A stretch of 20,777 bases of DNA. Origin: Coprinopsis marcescibilis. Lineage: Eukaryota > Basidiomycota > Agaricomycetes > Agaricales > Psathyrellaceae. Shown piece after piece: positions 9,841 through 19,071 of this stretch; positions within the stretch are counted from its first letter, which is position 1; each line of letters begins with the position of its first letter. The stretch lies in NCBI GenBank assembly GCA_004369085.1, contig ML210448.1:5987-26763 (forward strand), given 5' to 3'. The translations under genes were made by a program, and so were the position numbers. The notes under the pieces were generated by a model, which was given only the letters and a program-made list of their open reading frames with translations, had not been told where the DNA came from and did no database searches.

Positions 9841-10573
9841 TGAAGAGAGGTTCTTTGGGTGTGTTGAGAGGGTGCTTGACTGGCTCTGATCATGAGTCAG
9901 ACCAATCACAGGTAAGTCTTGAAGTTGTAGTGGATATTGAAGAGAGAGAAGCTCAGTTCTGCTGGCTGGAACTGATCAGCAAAAGCACAGTGGCTTTGGA
10001 AGAGTAAAGATTTGATTGAAGTATAGTAGATAGGACTTGAGGTGAGCTAGAGCTGTCCCTAGAGGGTTGCTCTGTCTAGGTACTTATAGTTTTCTAGACT
10101 ACTTGATAAATAGATAAATAGATAAATAAATAAAGATAAATGGGAAAATATCAAGCCAAGAAGCTTGGGAATATTTGTATATGCAACATGAAACGCTACA
10201 TACAGGTGTAAATATGACAAGAAATAAATTTTAAAGGTGAAATCTTCGCCATGTGTTGGGCATTTTGGGTCTTCAGGGTCAGTTTCCCATGCACTGAGCC
10301 AATTTTAGACTTTTCTGGGTGCTCAGAAGCAAGATGAAGCCCAAGGCAGGTGCCTGATGATCAAAAGAGTGGGGCAGAGGGTGTTTTGGGGCAGAGATGT
10401 GGCTTGAAAGGGGATTTGGATGCTTGTAATGGGTGGGAATCTTGAAGTTTTGGTGAACAAGTGATCAGGCGCCTAAATGATTGCGCTGTGTTGGCGCTGT
10501 TGGGTGTGAGATGTGTTGTGATGGGAGAACAGAGATGGGCTTGGCTGTGCACAGCCAAGTCCCAGTCTCTACA
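9841..10573. mobile_element. Solo LTR, family A, copy 2 (733 bp)
   Basis: Begins TGAAGAGAGG and ends GTCTCTACA (TG...CA), with an exact 4-base duplication ACCT at 9837-9840 and 10574-10577. It is the same family as 2768-3436 in the opposite orientation. It is longer because it holds an extra segment with a (GATAAATA)n-like run. No internal genes flank it, so it is a solo LTR left by LTR-LTR recombination. Confidence 0.9.
10105..10140. repeat. GATAAATA microsatellite in the solo LTR
   Basis: Three to four copies of GATAAATA and variants in a row. The other LTR copy has only a short ATT/ATTT run at the matching place (about 3198-3220), so the repeat grew or shrank after the copies separated. 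Confidence 0.7.
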
Positions 10574-10962
10574 ACCTTATGTTTTTCATTTCAATCATAG
10601 TCTTACTTGTCTTTACTATGCATGACCTCATAGTTAGTAAAACACACACCAAAACTTGCATACATACATGAGGCTTATGCCTCACTATAACCACATGTTA
10701 TTTAGTATATAACCTATGTAATTCTAGTTGGTAGTTCTTTACTTCGTTCTTAGTTGTTACAACCATACATACAGAAATCACAACACCCTTCTAGTGCAAA
10801 ACCAAATCTACTTGTCTATTCAGGAAGTCTAGTATTAGTTCATACTCATGAGTAGAACTTCTAACATAGTCATGAATAAGACCATTGGCCATAAAAGTCA
10901 CTGGAATAACATTGAAGGACAATACAAACTATAATTCTGTTTTAGTCCTTAATAGGTAATGC

Positions 10963-11719
10963 ACAAGTTACAGTATGCCTTGAAATCACTGACCATGGTT
11001 TTCCACCAGCAGTGGTCTTGAAGGTAATCTAGGGTCTTTCAATATCCTAGATGCACTAGAAGCAAGTGTGATTCTGACATAATAACCTCACAGATGTTTT
11101 GACCATCATACAGTATGTGCAGTACACATAATAGACGCTCTGCGTTATGTCTCAGGTACATGAGCTGATCCTTGATTAGAAAGTTCTTGAAATCACTTGG
11201 ATTATCAAGAATTAACTTGAAGAATGAATCCATTGAGTACTTCCCTTTGAGGTACTCAATTAGGTTTAGCTCTTGATGGCTAGAATGGACAACTTTGGCA
11301 AGTTTCTGTGGTTTCACATTCAGATCTAGTTCCCATCTTGGAGCTGGATCTTGATCTGGGTTTCTGGCATCTGTTTCAGTACTGACTTGTTCTGTTTTTG
11401 CATTCTGAGCAGGTATGAATTACAAGTTTTGTGCAATGCTGATCACTGTTTTCATAAGGTCTGGCTGAAGAAGAAGCTATGTTTTCCCTACTCCTGCCCT
11501 TCCTTTGTCCCTCAGGTCTCAGGCCTTTGAGTACAAAATGCTTGACTACTTGGGCTGTGAATTTGCACCCTGTTTCAGGTCTGCCCAATTCAGCAGGTTC
11601 AACAGCCTTGCTTCTATGTGGCTTCTGAACTACGGCATTCTCACCCTCTGTTCCAACTAGAACAGGCATAGAAATGAGTTCATGGCATCTAGAGTTGTCC
11701 ACAATATCAAAGTACGTGT
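10963..11719 (-). pseudogene. Gypsy RNase H-integrase linker and integrase zinc finger, broken
   Basis: Reading leftward on the minus strand, a variable linker (about 11702-11376) is followed by a block at 11317-11039. That block ends SESHLLLVHLGY, leads through one TGA into KTLDYLQDHCWWKTMVSDF, and finishes with the CNLC of the HHCC zinc finger at the insertion edge. The histidine of LVHLG and the two cysteines fit the integrase zinc-binding module that precedes the core. The open stretch 11317-11039 is long for such a decayed element. The remaining half of the finger lies across the nested insertion at about 9760-9787. Confidence 0.75.
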
Positions 11720-12938
11720 ATTCATTTCTTGATCATTCAGTTCCTGATGCTTCATTTGAGTAAAGTCAGGACAAGGCATCCAAAAGAATGTTTTCAGCAC
11801 CAGGTACATATACAACTTTGAAATTGAACTGCAAGGTCTTTTCTAATTAACAGGCTTGTTGCCTGGACAGATTCTTTTGTTTTAGCAGGTGGATTAGACC
11901 CTTGCAGTCTGTATACCACTGGAAACATGGCCCTTGAAGCATATCTTGATGGCAGAGCATTGTTTCAACTCCAGTAAGGATTTCTATCTCATGTATGGGG
12001 TAGTTCTGCTGTGCTTGGTTCAATTTAGCCAACAAGAAAGCAGCTATGGTTGCTGTTTTCCAATCAGCACCTTGGCTAACCACACCTGCAATACCAGTAA
12101 TGCATTTGTCTGTAACAACGTTGATCAGAGGTTTCCCAACAGAAGGGTACTGTATCATCTGTTAGTGTATGAAGAACACCCATAGGTATGTGAATCTGAT
12201 CAATATCATCTGTGAGATAGCCAGCTGACCCCAAAATTCCTTGCAATAGGTCTTGATTTGTAGGGGTTTTCCAGCGGATCAAGGCATTGACCTTGTCAGG
12301 GTCCATTTGGATCCCTTCATCATTGATGATTTGACCAAGAACCTTCATTTCACAGGTCAAGAAGTTGAGTTTCTTTTTGCTCAGATACAACTTCTCCCTT
12401 TTGAGAATGTCAATGACTTGCTTGACCTGTTTTACATGGTTGTCAAGCAAGTCCAAATAGATTAGGATGTCATCTAGGTAGATATCAATCCATTTACCAA
12501 TCCATGGTGAGAACAGGCTAACAATTAGAGTCTGGAATGCAACAGTGTTACAATTGCCCTATTGCATCACCATGCTTAACATGGTGCTGTTAGGAGTTAT
12601 CATGGCCAAATGAGGTACGTCTGCTGGCTCTATTCTGATCTGTTCATAGGCATCTTGACCATCGATTATAGATCAATATTTGGCTTGCCAAACTTGATGT
12701 AGGATACCCTCCATGTCTGTGATTGGCAAGTTCCTCTTGTGAGTGTTTGCATTTGTAAGGGTGTTTTGCTTGGCTTCCTGCATAGAGGCTTTGCATAATC
12801 GATGAGTTGCTGACAGAACTTGGCCAGATTTTTGTTGTATAGTGCCATACTATGAGAGGCAAGTGTAGTAACACCATCTTCTTTCAACAGCAAAGGATCA
12901 TTGGATCCTACAAGCACCTGAGATGGGTTTAGGCCCAC
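11720..12938 (-). pseudogene. Gypsy reverse transcriptase and RNase H, broken
   Basis: The RT part reads NANTHKRNLPITDMEGIL, then SIIDGQDAYEQIRIEPADVP, and keeps the catalytic IYLDDILIYLD (YLDD codons at 12469-12480). It continues with YLSKKKLNFLTCEMKVLGQI and DEGIQMDPDKVNALIRWKTP. RNase H follows with VVTDKCITGIAGVVSQGADW, AQQNYPIHEIEILTGVETML and FQWYTDCKGLIHLL, then VYVPGAENILLDALS. The N-terminal RT stretch before NANT is shorter than in the family, so a deletion is likely. Stops include TGA between AKY and SIIDG and TAG after MVMQ. A frameshift separates RT from RNase H. It once copied element RNA to DNA; this copy cannot. Confidence 0.92.
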
Positions 12939-13000
12939 AGAAACTTGGTTTGAGTACAGGTATCAAAGTATCTCTGTTCTGTTATATCCTGATACTTGAA

Positions 13001-13498
13001 TTAAACATTCATTCTATAGTTCACTTTAGTCTGTGAGCCCTGGACTGCTGGTTGAACCAAACTAGATGAGTTCAGCTCAACTCTTTTGACCTTTAGCTGC
13101 TCAGCTAGAGTACTCAACATGAAGTCGTCTAGCAAGCCTGTATCAACTAAGGCTTGACACAGATGCCCATTGACTTGTACTGCTATCACCACAGGTTTTT
13201 GGACTGCTCACTTAGCATATTTGACAATGGAAATTTTCTGTTAAAGCACTGGTTCTACTTCTTGACCCTTGAGCTCAACAAAAATTGAGTAGTTATGAAT
13301 GTCCTGTACTTGCAGATTGTTAGCAATCTGCATCATTTCAGCAAGATTGTCAATAATCTTGGCCAGAAGTGCCTCTACTAGATTCATAGGTTCAAAGCGA
13401 GAGCCGAAGAAGGAATCTTCATGAATTGGGCTAAGTAATGCCTTTTTGAGCTTGGTCATTGCTGTTACAATGCAAGATGAATGATACATCTTAGTCAT
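13001..13498 (-). pseudogene. Gypsy retropepsin (aspartic protease) region, broken
   Basis: Minus-strand blocks read YSIFVELKGQEVEPVL, a stop, then PVVIAVQVNGHLCQALVDTG. The active-site DTG codons are at 13136-13144, followed by LSTLAEQLKVKRVEL and LVQPAVQGSQTKVNY. This is the retropepsin fold that cuts the polyprotein. DTG is intact, but the frame around it is interrupted at both ends. The upstream block (13498-13241, starting MTKMYHSSC) is a long open frame of linker type. Confidence 0.85.
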
Positions 13499-13499
13499 T

Positions 13500-13799
13500 C
13501 AACAATAGCTCTGCAAGTGAGTCTAGACAAGCTAATGTCAAGACAATCAAGCTTTCTGATGTTTTCAAATAGAGACAACAATTGACAAGAAGACTAATCA
13601 AAGTCTTATTTGCAAAGCTATTGAGTGACAAGTAGAGAATAAGATCAAAGCTAAAGTACAACTACCCTAAAAGACTAGTTTAAATATTAAGTGTTTATCT
13701 CTTATTGATGTTATCAATAAGTGCTATCTGTTATCTTCTATAAATAGAAGTCCTTGTGTCCTTTATCTGCCTCATACTGTCCAGCTGATGAAGTCAGAT
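13500..13799. other. Non-coding, AT-rich stretch inside the gypsy element
   Basis: About 300 bp with no reading frame, between two clearly coding stretches of the gypsy polyprotein. It holds TATAAATAG (13739-13747) and a local inverted repeat CTTATTGAT...ATCAATAAG (13712-13731). It looks like an inserted small element or solo LTR, but I could not identify its ends or a target duplication. Confidence 0.4.
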
Positions 13800-14756
13800 G
13801 GTTTTATAAACCTCCTCTTTCCTGAATCAATTCCAAAACATATTCCAACTCCTTCAAGGTAAATGATCCAATAGCCCCATACTTTGCCAATATTTGATTT
13901 GTGCTTCTTTGAAATCTTCTGTATCCAAATCATCTTGATGTTCCACTACCAGCTGTCATAGTGTAACAATTGTGTGTGTTAGGTGCTTATGGTACCAGTC
14001 AACCAAATTGAACTGTTTGTGGCTTAGTAAGTCTTTTCTGAGTGTAGCTTTGAAATGATGTTCATGGTTTGTAATGACATAGGTATATACATCATATCTG
14101 CTCTTTCAAGCAAAGAATTGGTCCATTGTGTCCCAGATATAGGTATGTTTGCATCTCCCAGGTATGATCTTCCTGCAAATAACACCTGTTCTATGCGAAA
14201 AGCAACAGGATCTTCAATGTAAAGAGCTTGTACATTGAATCTTTGTTCATTGACTATACCATGTTCATATGCACAGAGTTTATAGTCTCAATCAGGTAGG
14301 TTAAACTGTGAATCTTCAAAGTGAAGTTTTTGAAATGATGGTTTCTTTGTCTTGCAAAAGATTATATATGATATAGATCTTGTTTGAGTTTGGATTTCTG
14401 AAGACATGGAAGCAATCTTTAAGGTTTTTTTCCTCAAGAGGTTTGTACAGTGCATCTCCTGGGAATTCTTTAGCATTGTAAATCCTGTATAGGAGTTGTG
14501 CATGAGCTACAGTGGCTAATGGATCTTCAAACCAGATAGTGTATTTGCATTCCATACCTCTGAACTGTGGGGTGTGATCCATTCAGTAATCCGAGTGGTC
14601 TTGTGTCCACATGAGTTCTGGATATTCTTCTCCAGTTCAGGAGCTGATGATTATGTCTGAAGGTAAGTCAAACTTGATTAAATTTGCATCAATCGTGTTG
14701 AGGTACTCTGTGCTCTCAGCTATCTCATGTAAGGCCTCAGTTTTGCCAATTTAGAG
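13800..14756 (-). pseudogene. Gypsy gag-protease linker region, broken
   Basis: About 300 codons of recognisable protein lie between the zinc knuckle and the protease. Blocks are KTEALHEIAESTEYLNTIDA, FDLPSDIIISS, EEYPELMWTQDHSDY, MDHTPQFRGMECKYTIWFED, FPGDALYKPLEEKNLKDCF, DSQFNLPD, YEHGIVNEQRFNVQALYIED and FAGRSYLGDANIPISGTQW. TGA stops split SS/TGEE and DY/MDHT, and a frameshift lies near 14345. I recall similar linker segments in agaricomycete gypsy polyproteins, but no domain name applies. Confidence 0.6.
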
Positions 14757-15352
14757 CTCAATGTTGTAATTTCGGACCTGGGAACAACTAGACGATGCCT
14801 GTGGTGCTGGTACATAAGTGATTGGATTGAGGACAATGGCTTGCCTGATGGCCTGGCTCTTTGCAATTGAAGCATTTATTAGATGCACATAACTCATCTT
14901 TTTCCTTCTGAGACAACTCAGTATGTTTGAACGGTGGTCTTTCCTTCTTCTTCTCATCCCACTTTTTAAACTTGTGGGTATTCAACAAGAAGTTGGGGGG
15001 TGTATTCATCTTATTCCCAAAGGAATTACTGCGATGCTGTGTATTTCAGTCTTTGTAGGATGAATTCTTTGAAGAACATCTTGATTTGTTGCTATGATGA
15101 CAATCACCATCTGACCAGTGCTTATCTCCATGTACTTCAACAGATTCAGCAATCTCATTGATTCCTGCTGCCTGCACTATGTGTTTCCATTTAGCCATGT
15201 CAGGGTGAAGTTTATCCTTCCACAGGGCTTGCTGAATCGATGGACAGAGTCCATTCCAGAGCTTACTGACATGCTCATGTTTGTCTGTAAATCCTATGGT
15301 TGTGAACAGTTTGTTCTGTTGAGTTTCTCAATATGTGGGTTGGAAACAATAT
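14757..15352 (-). pseudogene. Gypsy gag C-terminal half with zinc knuckle, truncated
   Basis: Reads TTIGFTDKHEHVSKLWNGL, then SIQQALWKDKLHPDMAKW and IVQAAGINEIAESVEVHGD. A Ser/His-rich stretch and the CCHC knuckle CFNCKEPGHQASHC (14833-14874, spacing C-x2-C-x4-H-x4-C) follow. It is the part of gag that binds element RNA. One TGA splits it near 15047. The start of gag is missing because the copia LTR begins at 15353. Confidence 0.85.
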
Positions 15353-15560
15353 TGAATTAGATCCAAACTAGCTACCTTAAATACATTCCAAGTAGCTATA
15401 TATTCCCAAAATACAAATGTGTACTGCCCGAGTACACTCCAGACTAAATCCACCCGAACTATGTCTTGGATGGACAAACAATAACAGATAAAGGAAAGGA
15501 CAAGGCATGAGAGCCTCTTGGTATGGCAAAGCAGCAAGCCTTTGCCAAAATACTTCAACA
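15353..15560 (-). repeat. Copia 3' LTR (208 bp)
   Basis: On the minus strand it begins TGTTGAAGTATTTTGG right after the polypurine tract and ends TCTAATTCA, giving TG...CA ends. The polyprotein stop (TGT TGA) uses the first bases of the LTR. The length is normal for a fungal copia element. Confidence 0.85.
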
Positions 15561-16310
15561 CTCCTCCTTGGCCATGCATCCAAGGGGCAACAGACCAAGT
15601 TGATATGTAAAATCTTCATGAGTTGGCCTAGATAAAGCTTTGGTGAAAATATCGGCCAGGTTGTCGTGTGTGTTGATGTAAACTGTATTAAGGGTACTGC
15701 TCTTCACAAGATTGCATAAGAAGTAAAGAGCTATGTCGATGTGTTTGGTGCATGTGTGGAACTCCAGATGGTGGGCAATGGCAATAGCAGCTTGGTTGTC
15801 GGTGAAGATTGTGGATGTAGATGGAAGATGGAATCCAAGTTCTGCAAACAGAGGACAAAACCAGAGAACTTGCTTCGCAATATGCGTAGCTGCAATGTAC
15901 TCGGCTTCGGCAGTAGAAAGAGCAATGGAAGTTTGCTTCTTAGAGCTCCAAGCAATCGCTCCTCCTGTAAGGGTGCAGACGTAACCACTGATAGACTTGC
16001 AATCGGCATTAGAAGCTCAATCCGTGTCACAGTAGGAGTTGATTTCAGGTGACCAGTCGATTTGTGAATCACCGTACGTCAAGTGGAGATCCTTTGTACC
16101 CTTTAGATAGTGAAAGATGCATTTGACAGCTGTCCAATGTTTCGGTTGTGGGTGCTGAGTGAACTGAGCAAGTCAATGAACAGCATATGCGATGTCGGGG
16201 CGTGTACCCATAGCTACATACAGCAGAGATCCGATAGCTGTTACGTAAAGACCAGATCCTCTATCATCAGAGGATGGGTTTTCGGATGGTGGGTCAATAG
16301 AGTCCAGGGT
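15555..16310 (-). pseudogene. Copia RNase H region and polyprotein C-terminus
   Basis: Reads GSLLYVAMGTRPDIAYAVH, stop, LAQFTQHPQPKHW, KGTKDLHLTYGDSQIDWSPE, then ISGYVCTLTGGAIAWSSKKQ and ALSTAEAEYIAATHIAKQVL. It ends with TDNQAAIAIAHH, KHIDIALYFL, DNLADIFTKALSRPTHEDF and GCMAKEEC, then the stop in the LTR. These are the standard copia RNase H landmarks. Two TGA stops occur: one in AVH-LAQF, where arginine is usual, and one in CDTD-ASN, where tryptophan is usual. A 1-base frameshift near 16305 separates it from the RT block. Confidence 0.88.
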
Positions 16311-17695
16311 TGATATTGGTGTCAAGAGGTGTAGTGACCGAATTTGCATCCGTTAAGCCAAAATGAGCAAGCATGGTGTCGATATAATGAGTTTGCGAGA
16401 GGAAAATGGCTCCTGCAGCTTCGTTCTGGTGTACTTTCATCCCAAGAAACATTTGGGGACGTCCAATGTTTTTGATGTCAAACTTGGAGGTGAGCTGAGA
16501 TACAATGCGGTGTTCCTCGAGTTCAGAGTCGGTAAATCCAATAATATCGTCGACCCAAAGCAATAGGATGGTGGTAGATCCTCCAGAGCATCGAAGATAG
16601 CAGCAGTTGTCTGTCTTGAGCTGTGTGAAGCCCAGATCGCGCATAGCACCATCGAACTCATGGTTCCAAACATTGCCCACCTGTTTGAGTCCATAGAGTG
16701 CACGTTTAAGCCGGCACACACGCCTCATACCATCCTCAAACCCTGGAGGCTGTCGTATAAATATCTCTTTGTCAAGGCGTCCGTTGAGGTAGGCGCTCTT
16801 CATGTCAAGCTGAAACATGTGCCACTTGTTGCGTGCAGCCAAGCTGGTCATTGTGCAAAAGGTATCGAGTCGCATAACTGGTGCAAAGGTTCCATTGGTG
16901 TTGAAGTCCATTCCAGGCTTCTGAGAAAAGCCCTGAGCCACCAGCCTTGCTTTGTATCGCACAATGCATCCCTTTTACGGGCCTTTGTGAGCTTCTGTGT
17001 ATGCTCCTTGGGACTCAGAGATCCTCGCTCAGCTGGCTTGCAAGCATCTGGGTTGTTAAGTATCCTAAAGTCGGTATCAACTGCTTGTGGACGCAGAGTA
17101 TGACCTTCAGATACCACAGGAGCAACAGGGGCTGGAGAAGTAGATGGAAAGGGAGTAGCAGCAGTGTCAATGGTTCCAGATGTGCCCGGCACAGCAGATG
17201 GGGAAGGCGAAGGCATATAGCAAAGGTTGAAAGGTGCCTCACTCGAAGAATCAGAACTGGAACTGGTCTCGACAGTGCTAAGCTTGTCTGACTCGGTTTC
17301 GATCTCCTCCTCAAGACTAGTTCCAGGAATAATAATGTCCTGGGAGTTCTTGTTGAAAGCAATATTGCGGGAGACCTTCACAGTCCTCTGTCCCATGTCG
17401 TAATACCGCACCGCCCTAGATCCCTCTGCAAATCCCATGAAGACCATCTTGTTTGCCTTGGGATTAAGTTTAGACTGTCCCTCGGACTCATCCAACACCC
17501 AAACATCACATCCAAACTCCCTCAGGTGCGAAACATCGGGTTTCTTGGCATGGTAAGCCTCGAAGGGTGTGGATCCGGGTAGGGCACTTACAAGCAGCCT
17601 GTTACAAAGATAGACCGCATGAGTGACAGATTTATCCCAGAGAAAGGCCGGGACATCCTTGTACTTAAGCCTCAGCATCATCACCGGAATCCGAA
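16294..17695 (-). pseudogene. Copia integrase C-terminus and reverse transcriptase
   Basis: Starts inside the integrase core (KYKDVPAFLWDKSVTHAVYL), then KPDVSHLREFGCDVWVLDE and the copia integrase C-terminal block. A Ser/Pro/Thr/Glu-rich linker follows (about 17380-16985). RT continues in another frame with YKARLVAQGFSQKPGMDF, MFQLDMKSAYLNGRLDKEIF, QPPGFEDGMRRVCRLKRALY and catalytic WVDD (16546-16557), ending SLTSKFD-like and VTTPLDTNINPG blocks. A frameshift and a short deletion lie near 16960-16980, where the conserved Trp block before the RT is missing. No gag or protease remains. Confidence 0.9.
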
Positions 17696-17931
17696 GTTAA
17701 TCGTGAACAAATCATGTTGTTCGAGTCTGAATCACGAGGACCCTCCACAGTCTTCAGCAGAAATTCTCAATCACCAAAGTCACTTGCGATAGAAGCAACA
17801 AATGAGACAAGTTACCAAATGGTTCTGCAAGCCCAGACTCAATTTTAATCCGGAGGAACAGTAGTCACCCACCTCAGTTCTTCCGCTGTAACCTTCCGAG
17901 CCTAAGAAGATTTCATGATAAAACAGTCTTA
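17696..17931. other. Spacer between copia and the homeodomain-like gene
   Basis: No gene seen. It is moderately CpG-containing and probably holds the 3' untranslated end of the gene to its right plus the truncation junction of the copia element. Confidence 0.4.
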
Positions 17932-19071
17932 TTAGCAACCATGCGCAATGACACAAGGATAAATGCGCGTATATGCAATGAAACCAGTGACAAGAGATGG
18001 AATCCGAGGAAAAATTGACAGGGGGATGCTCATTGCTATGACCAGGTGTAGAAACCACCAGAGGACCGCAGTCTCCCCATCCGGCTCGACATCTCGATCC
18101 CAGTCAACATCCACGCAAAAGGAACTGTTAACGGCGGAGTGAGGATCGCCAAGGCTACCAGTTTCGTCTGGTCGATGAGACGAGCCAATGCACAATATAT
18201 CAGTAAATCCAGAGGAAGAGATGGGGAGAAGCGAAGAAGAGGAATTTCGACAGGATTCGTAAGCAAAACCAGCAGAGAGAGGAAGATCCAGCGAAAGGAT
18301 GATCGGCGAGGTCATTATCGGGGTCGACGGTGGGAGGTCACCCAAGATCGGAGAAAGTAGGGAGCAACCAGGACCAGAATCGACACTTTTTCATATGCAG
18401 AGGCTCAATTAGCAGGTCGTGCAGGGGTCGAAACAGGGAGCTGGGCGGTTCCATAGGATCCAGAGTGTCATTGGCCTCTCCAGACGGCGACGAACATGCA
18501 TATATGCTGCCATCCACCACTTCCTCCTTCACTGGCAGCGGTGGGATGTCCGGGGGCGTTCCGACGTCAATATCATACGTCTCCAGCAGGATCTTGATGC
18601 GCAGCTTCTTCACGACGTGGCGACACCGATACCACCAGCTGTGGACGTTCACTGGGTTCATGCCGCGTGCTGCTGCCCAGGCTTTCCGGCTGGCCACTGT
18701 CGGAATGCGAAGATCCTTGTCCCAGGCTCGAGCCAATTCTTCAAAGTGCAGCACATGGAGGGGTTGATAAACATCCTTGGGAGCATGGCCGTTGTCACTA
18801 GCAGGGTTTATGGCGGTGTCGGTCGATGTCATGACCGCAGTATTGTCTGACTCGAGCAGAGGTAAGGATGAACGGGCATCGGCAGCGATTAGAGCAGCTG
18901 AAGAGTGCGTCTGACGACGAGCAGGTGCTTTGGGCATCGAGCAAGGTGAGTATATGCGCATGAAATGGCCGCCATGAGCGAGCGAAGCGTCGGGAGAAAT
19001 CGGGGAGAGGGGCACTCACCGATTCCAGATGTCAGGGAGGCCAGCGATTCACTACCAGGTCTAGCATGCAT
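17932..19071 (-). CDS. Homeodomain-like protein (putative transcription regulator)
   Basis: Likely start ATG at 19071-19069, first exon to 19020, then a 122-bp intron (19019-18898, GTGAGT...CAG), after which the frame joins the long exon 18897-18338. The exon holds a helix-turn-helix of homeodomain type: LHVLHFEELARAWDKDLRIP, SRKAWAAARGMNPVNVHSWW and YRCRHVVKKLRIK. The recognition-helix WWYRCR (18620-18637) stands where homeodomains have WFxNxR, so the usual Asn is Arg. A Pro/Glu-rich acidic stretch follows. Continuation to 17932 in the next frame (blocks FTDILCIGSSHRPDETGSLG and SFCVDVDWDRDVEPDGE) looks coding and would need one small intron or a frameshift near 18345. An internal ATG start at about 18938 without the intron is the alternative. 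CpG is normal, so it looks like a resident gene. DNA binding is inferred. Confidence 0.6.

Larger units (their letters stand above)
9788..10953. mobile_element. Insertion in gypsy integrase, itself carrying a solo LTR
   Basis: The insert is 1166 bp, of which 9841-10573 plus a 4-base duplication is a later solo LTR, leaving about 429 bp of its own. That 429 bp is AT-rich, has no coding frame and no clear terminal inverted repeats (ends TATGATCATTT... and ...TTTAGTCCTTAAT). The 9-bp duplication suggests a non-autonomous Mutator-like element, but the lack of inverted ends leaves the class open. Confidence 0.55.
9779..10962. repeat. 9-bp direct duplication flanking a nested insertion
   Basis: AGGTAATGC occurs at 9779-9787 and 10954-10962. 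Taking out one copy and everything between rejoins the gypsy integrase zinc finger in frame (CNLCITCKHLKP). The pair is therefore a target-site duplication. Nine bases is the usual size for Mutator-like DNA elements. Confidence 0.7.
8560..15352 (-). mobile_element. Decayed Ty3/gypsy LTR retrotransposon
   Basis: Domain order on the minus strand, right to left, is gag with zinc knuckle, protease, RT, RNase H, integrase zinc finger, integrase core and GPY-type C-terminus. That is the Ty3/gypsy order. Its wording fits a family widespread in agaricomycetes. It has many in-frame stops, several frameshifts and nested insertions (9788-10953 and probably 13500-13799). The right end is cut in gag where the copia LTR begins at 15353, so the gag start and 5' LTR are absent. 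The 3' LTR is expected left of 8560 but could not be delimited. The element cannot move on its own. Confidence 0.9.
15353..17695 (-). mobile_element. Ty1/copia retrotransposon, 5'-truncated
   Basis: Minus-strand copia polyprotein ends at a polypurine run (AAGGAGGAG) directly against a 208-bp LTR. The 5' end is lost inside the integrase core near 17695. No second LTR copy and no matching flanking duplication (AATAT at 15348-15352) is seen to the right. CpG is far more frequent here than in the gypsy element, and stops are few, so it is the younger of the two. Confidence 0.9.

Noticed and set aside
2768..10573. Reading the two LTR copies as terminal inverted repeats of one 7.8-kb DNA transposon
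   Set aside because: Each copy has its own TG...CA ends and its own 4-base flanking duplication, and each sits inside a different older gene frame that is restored by its removal.
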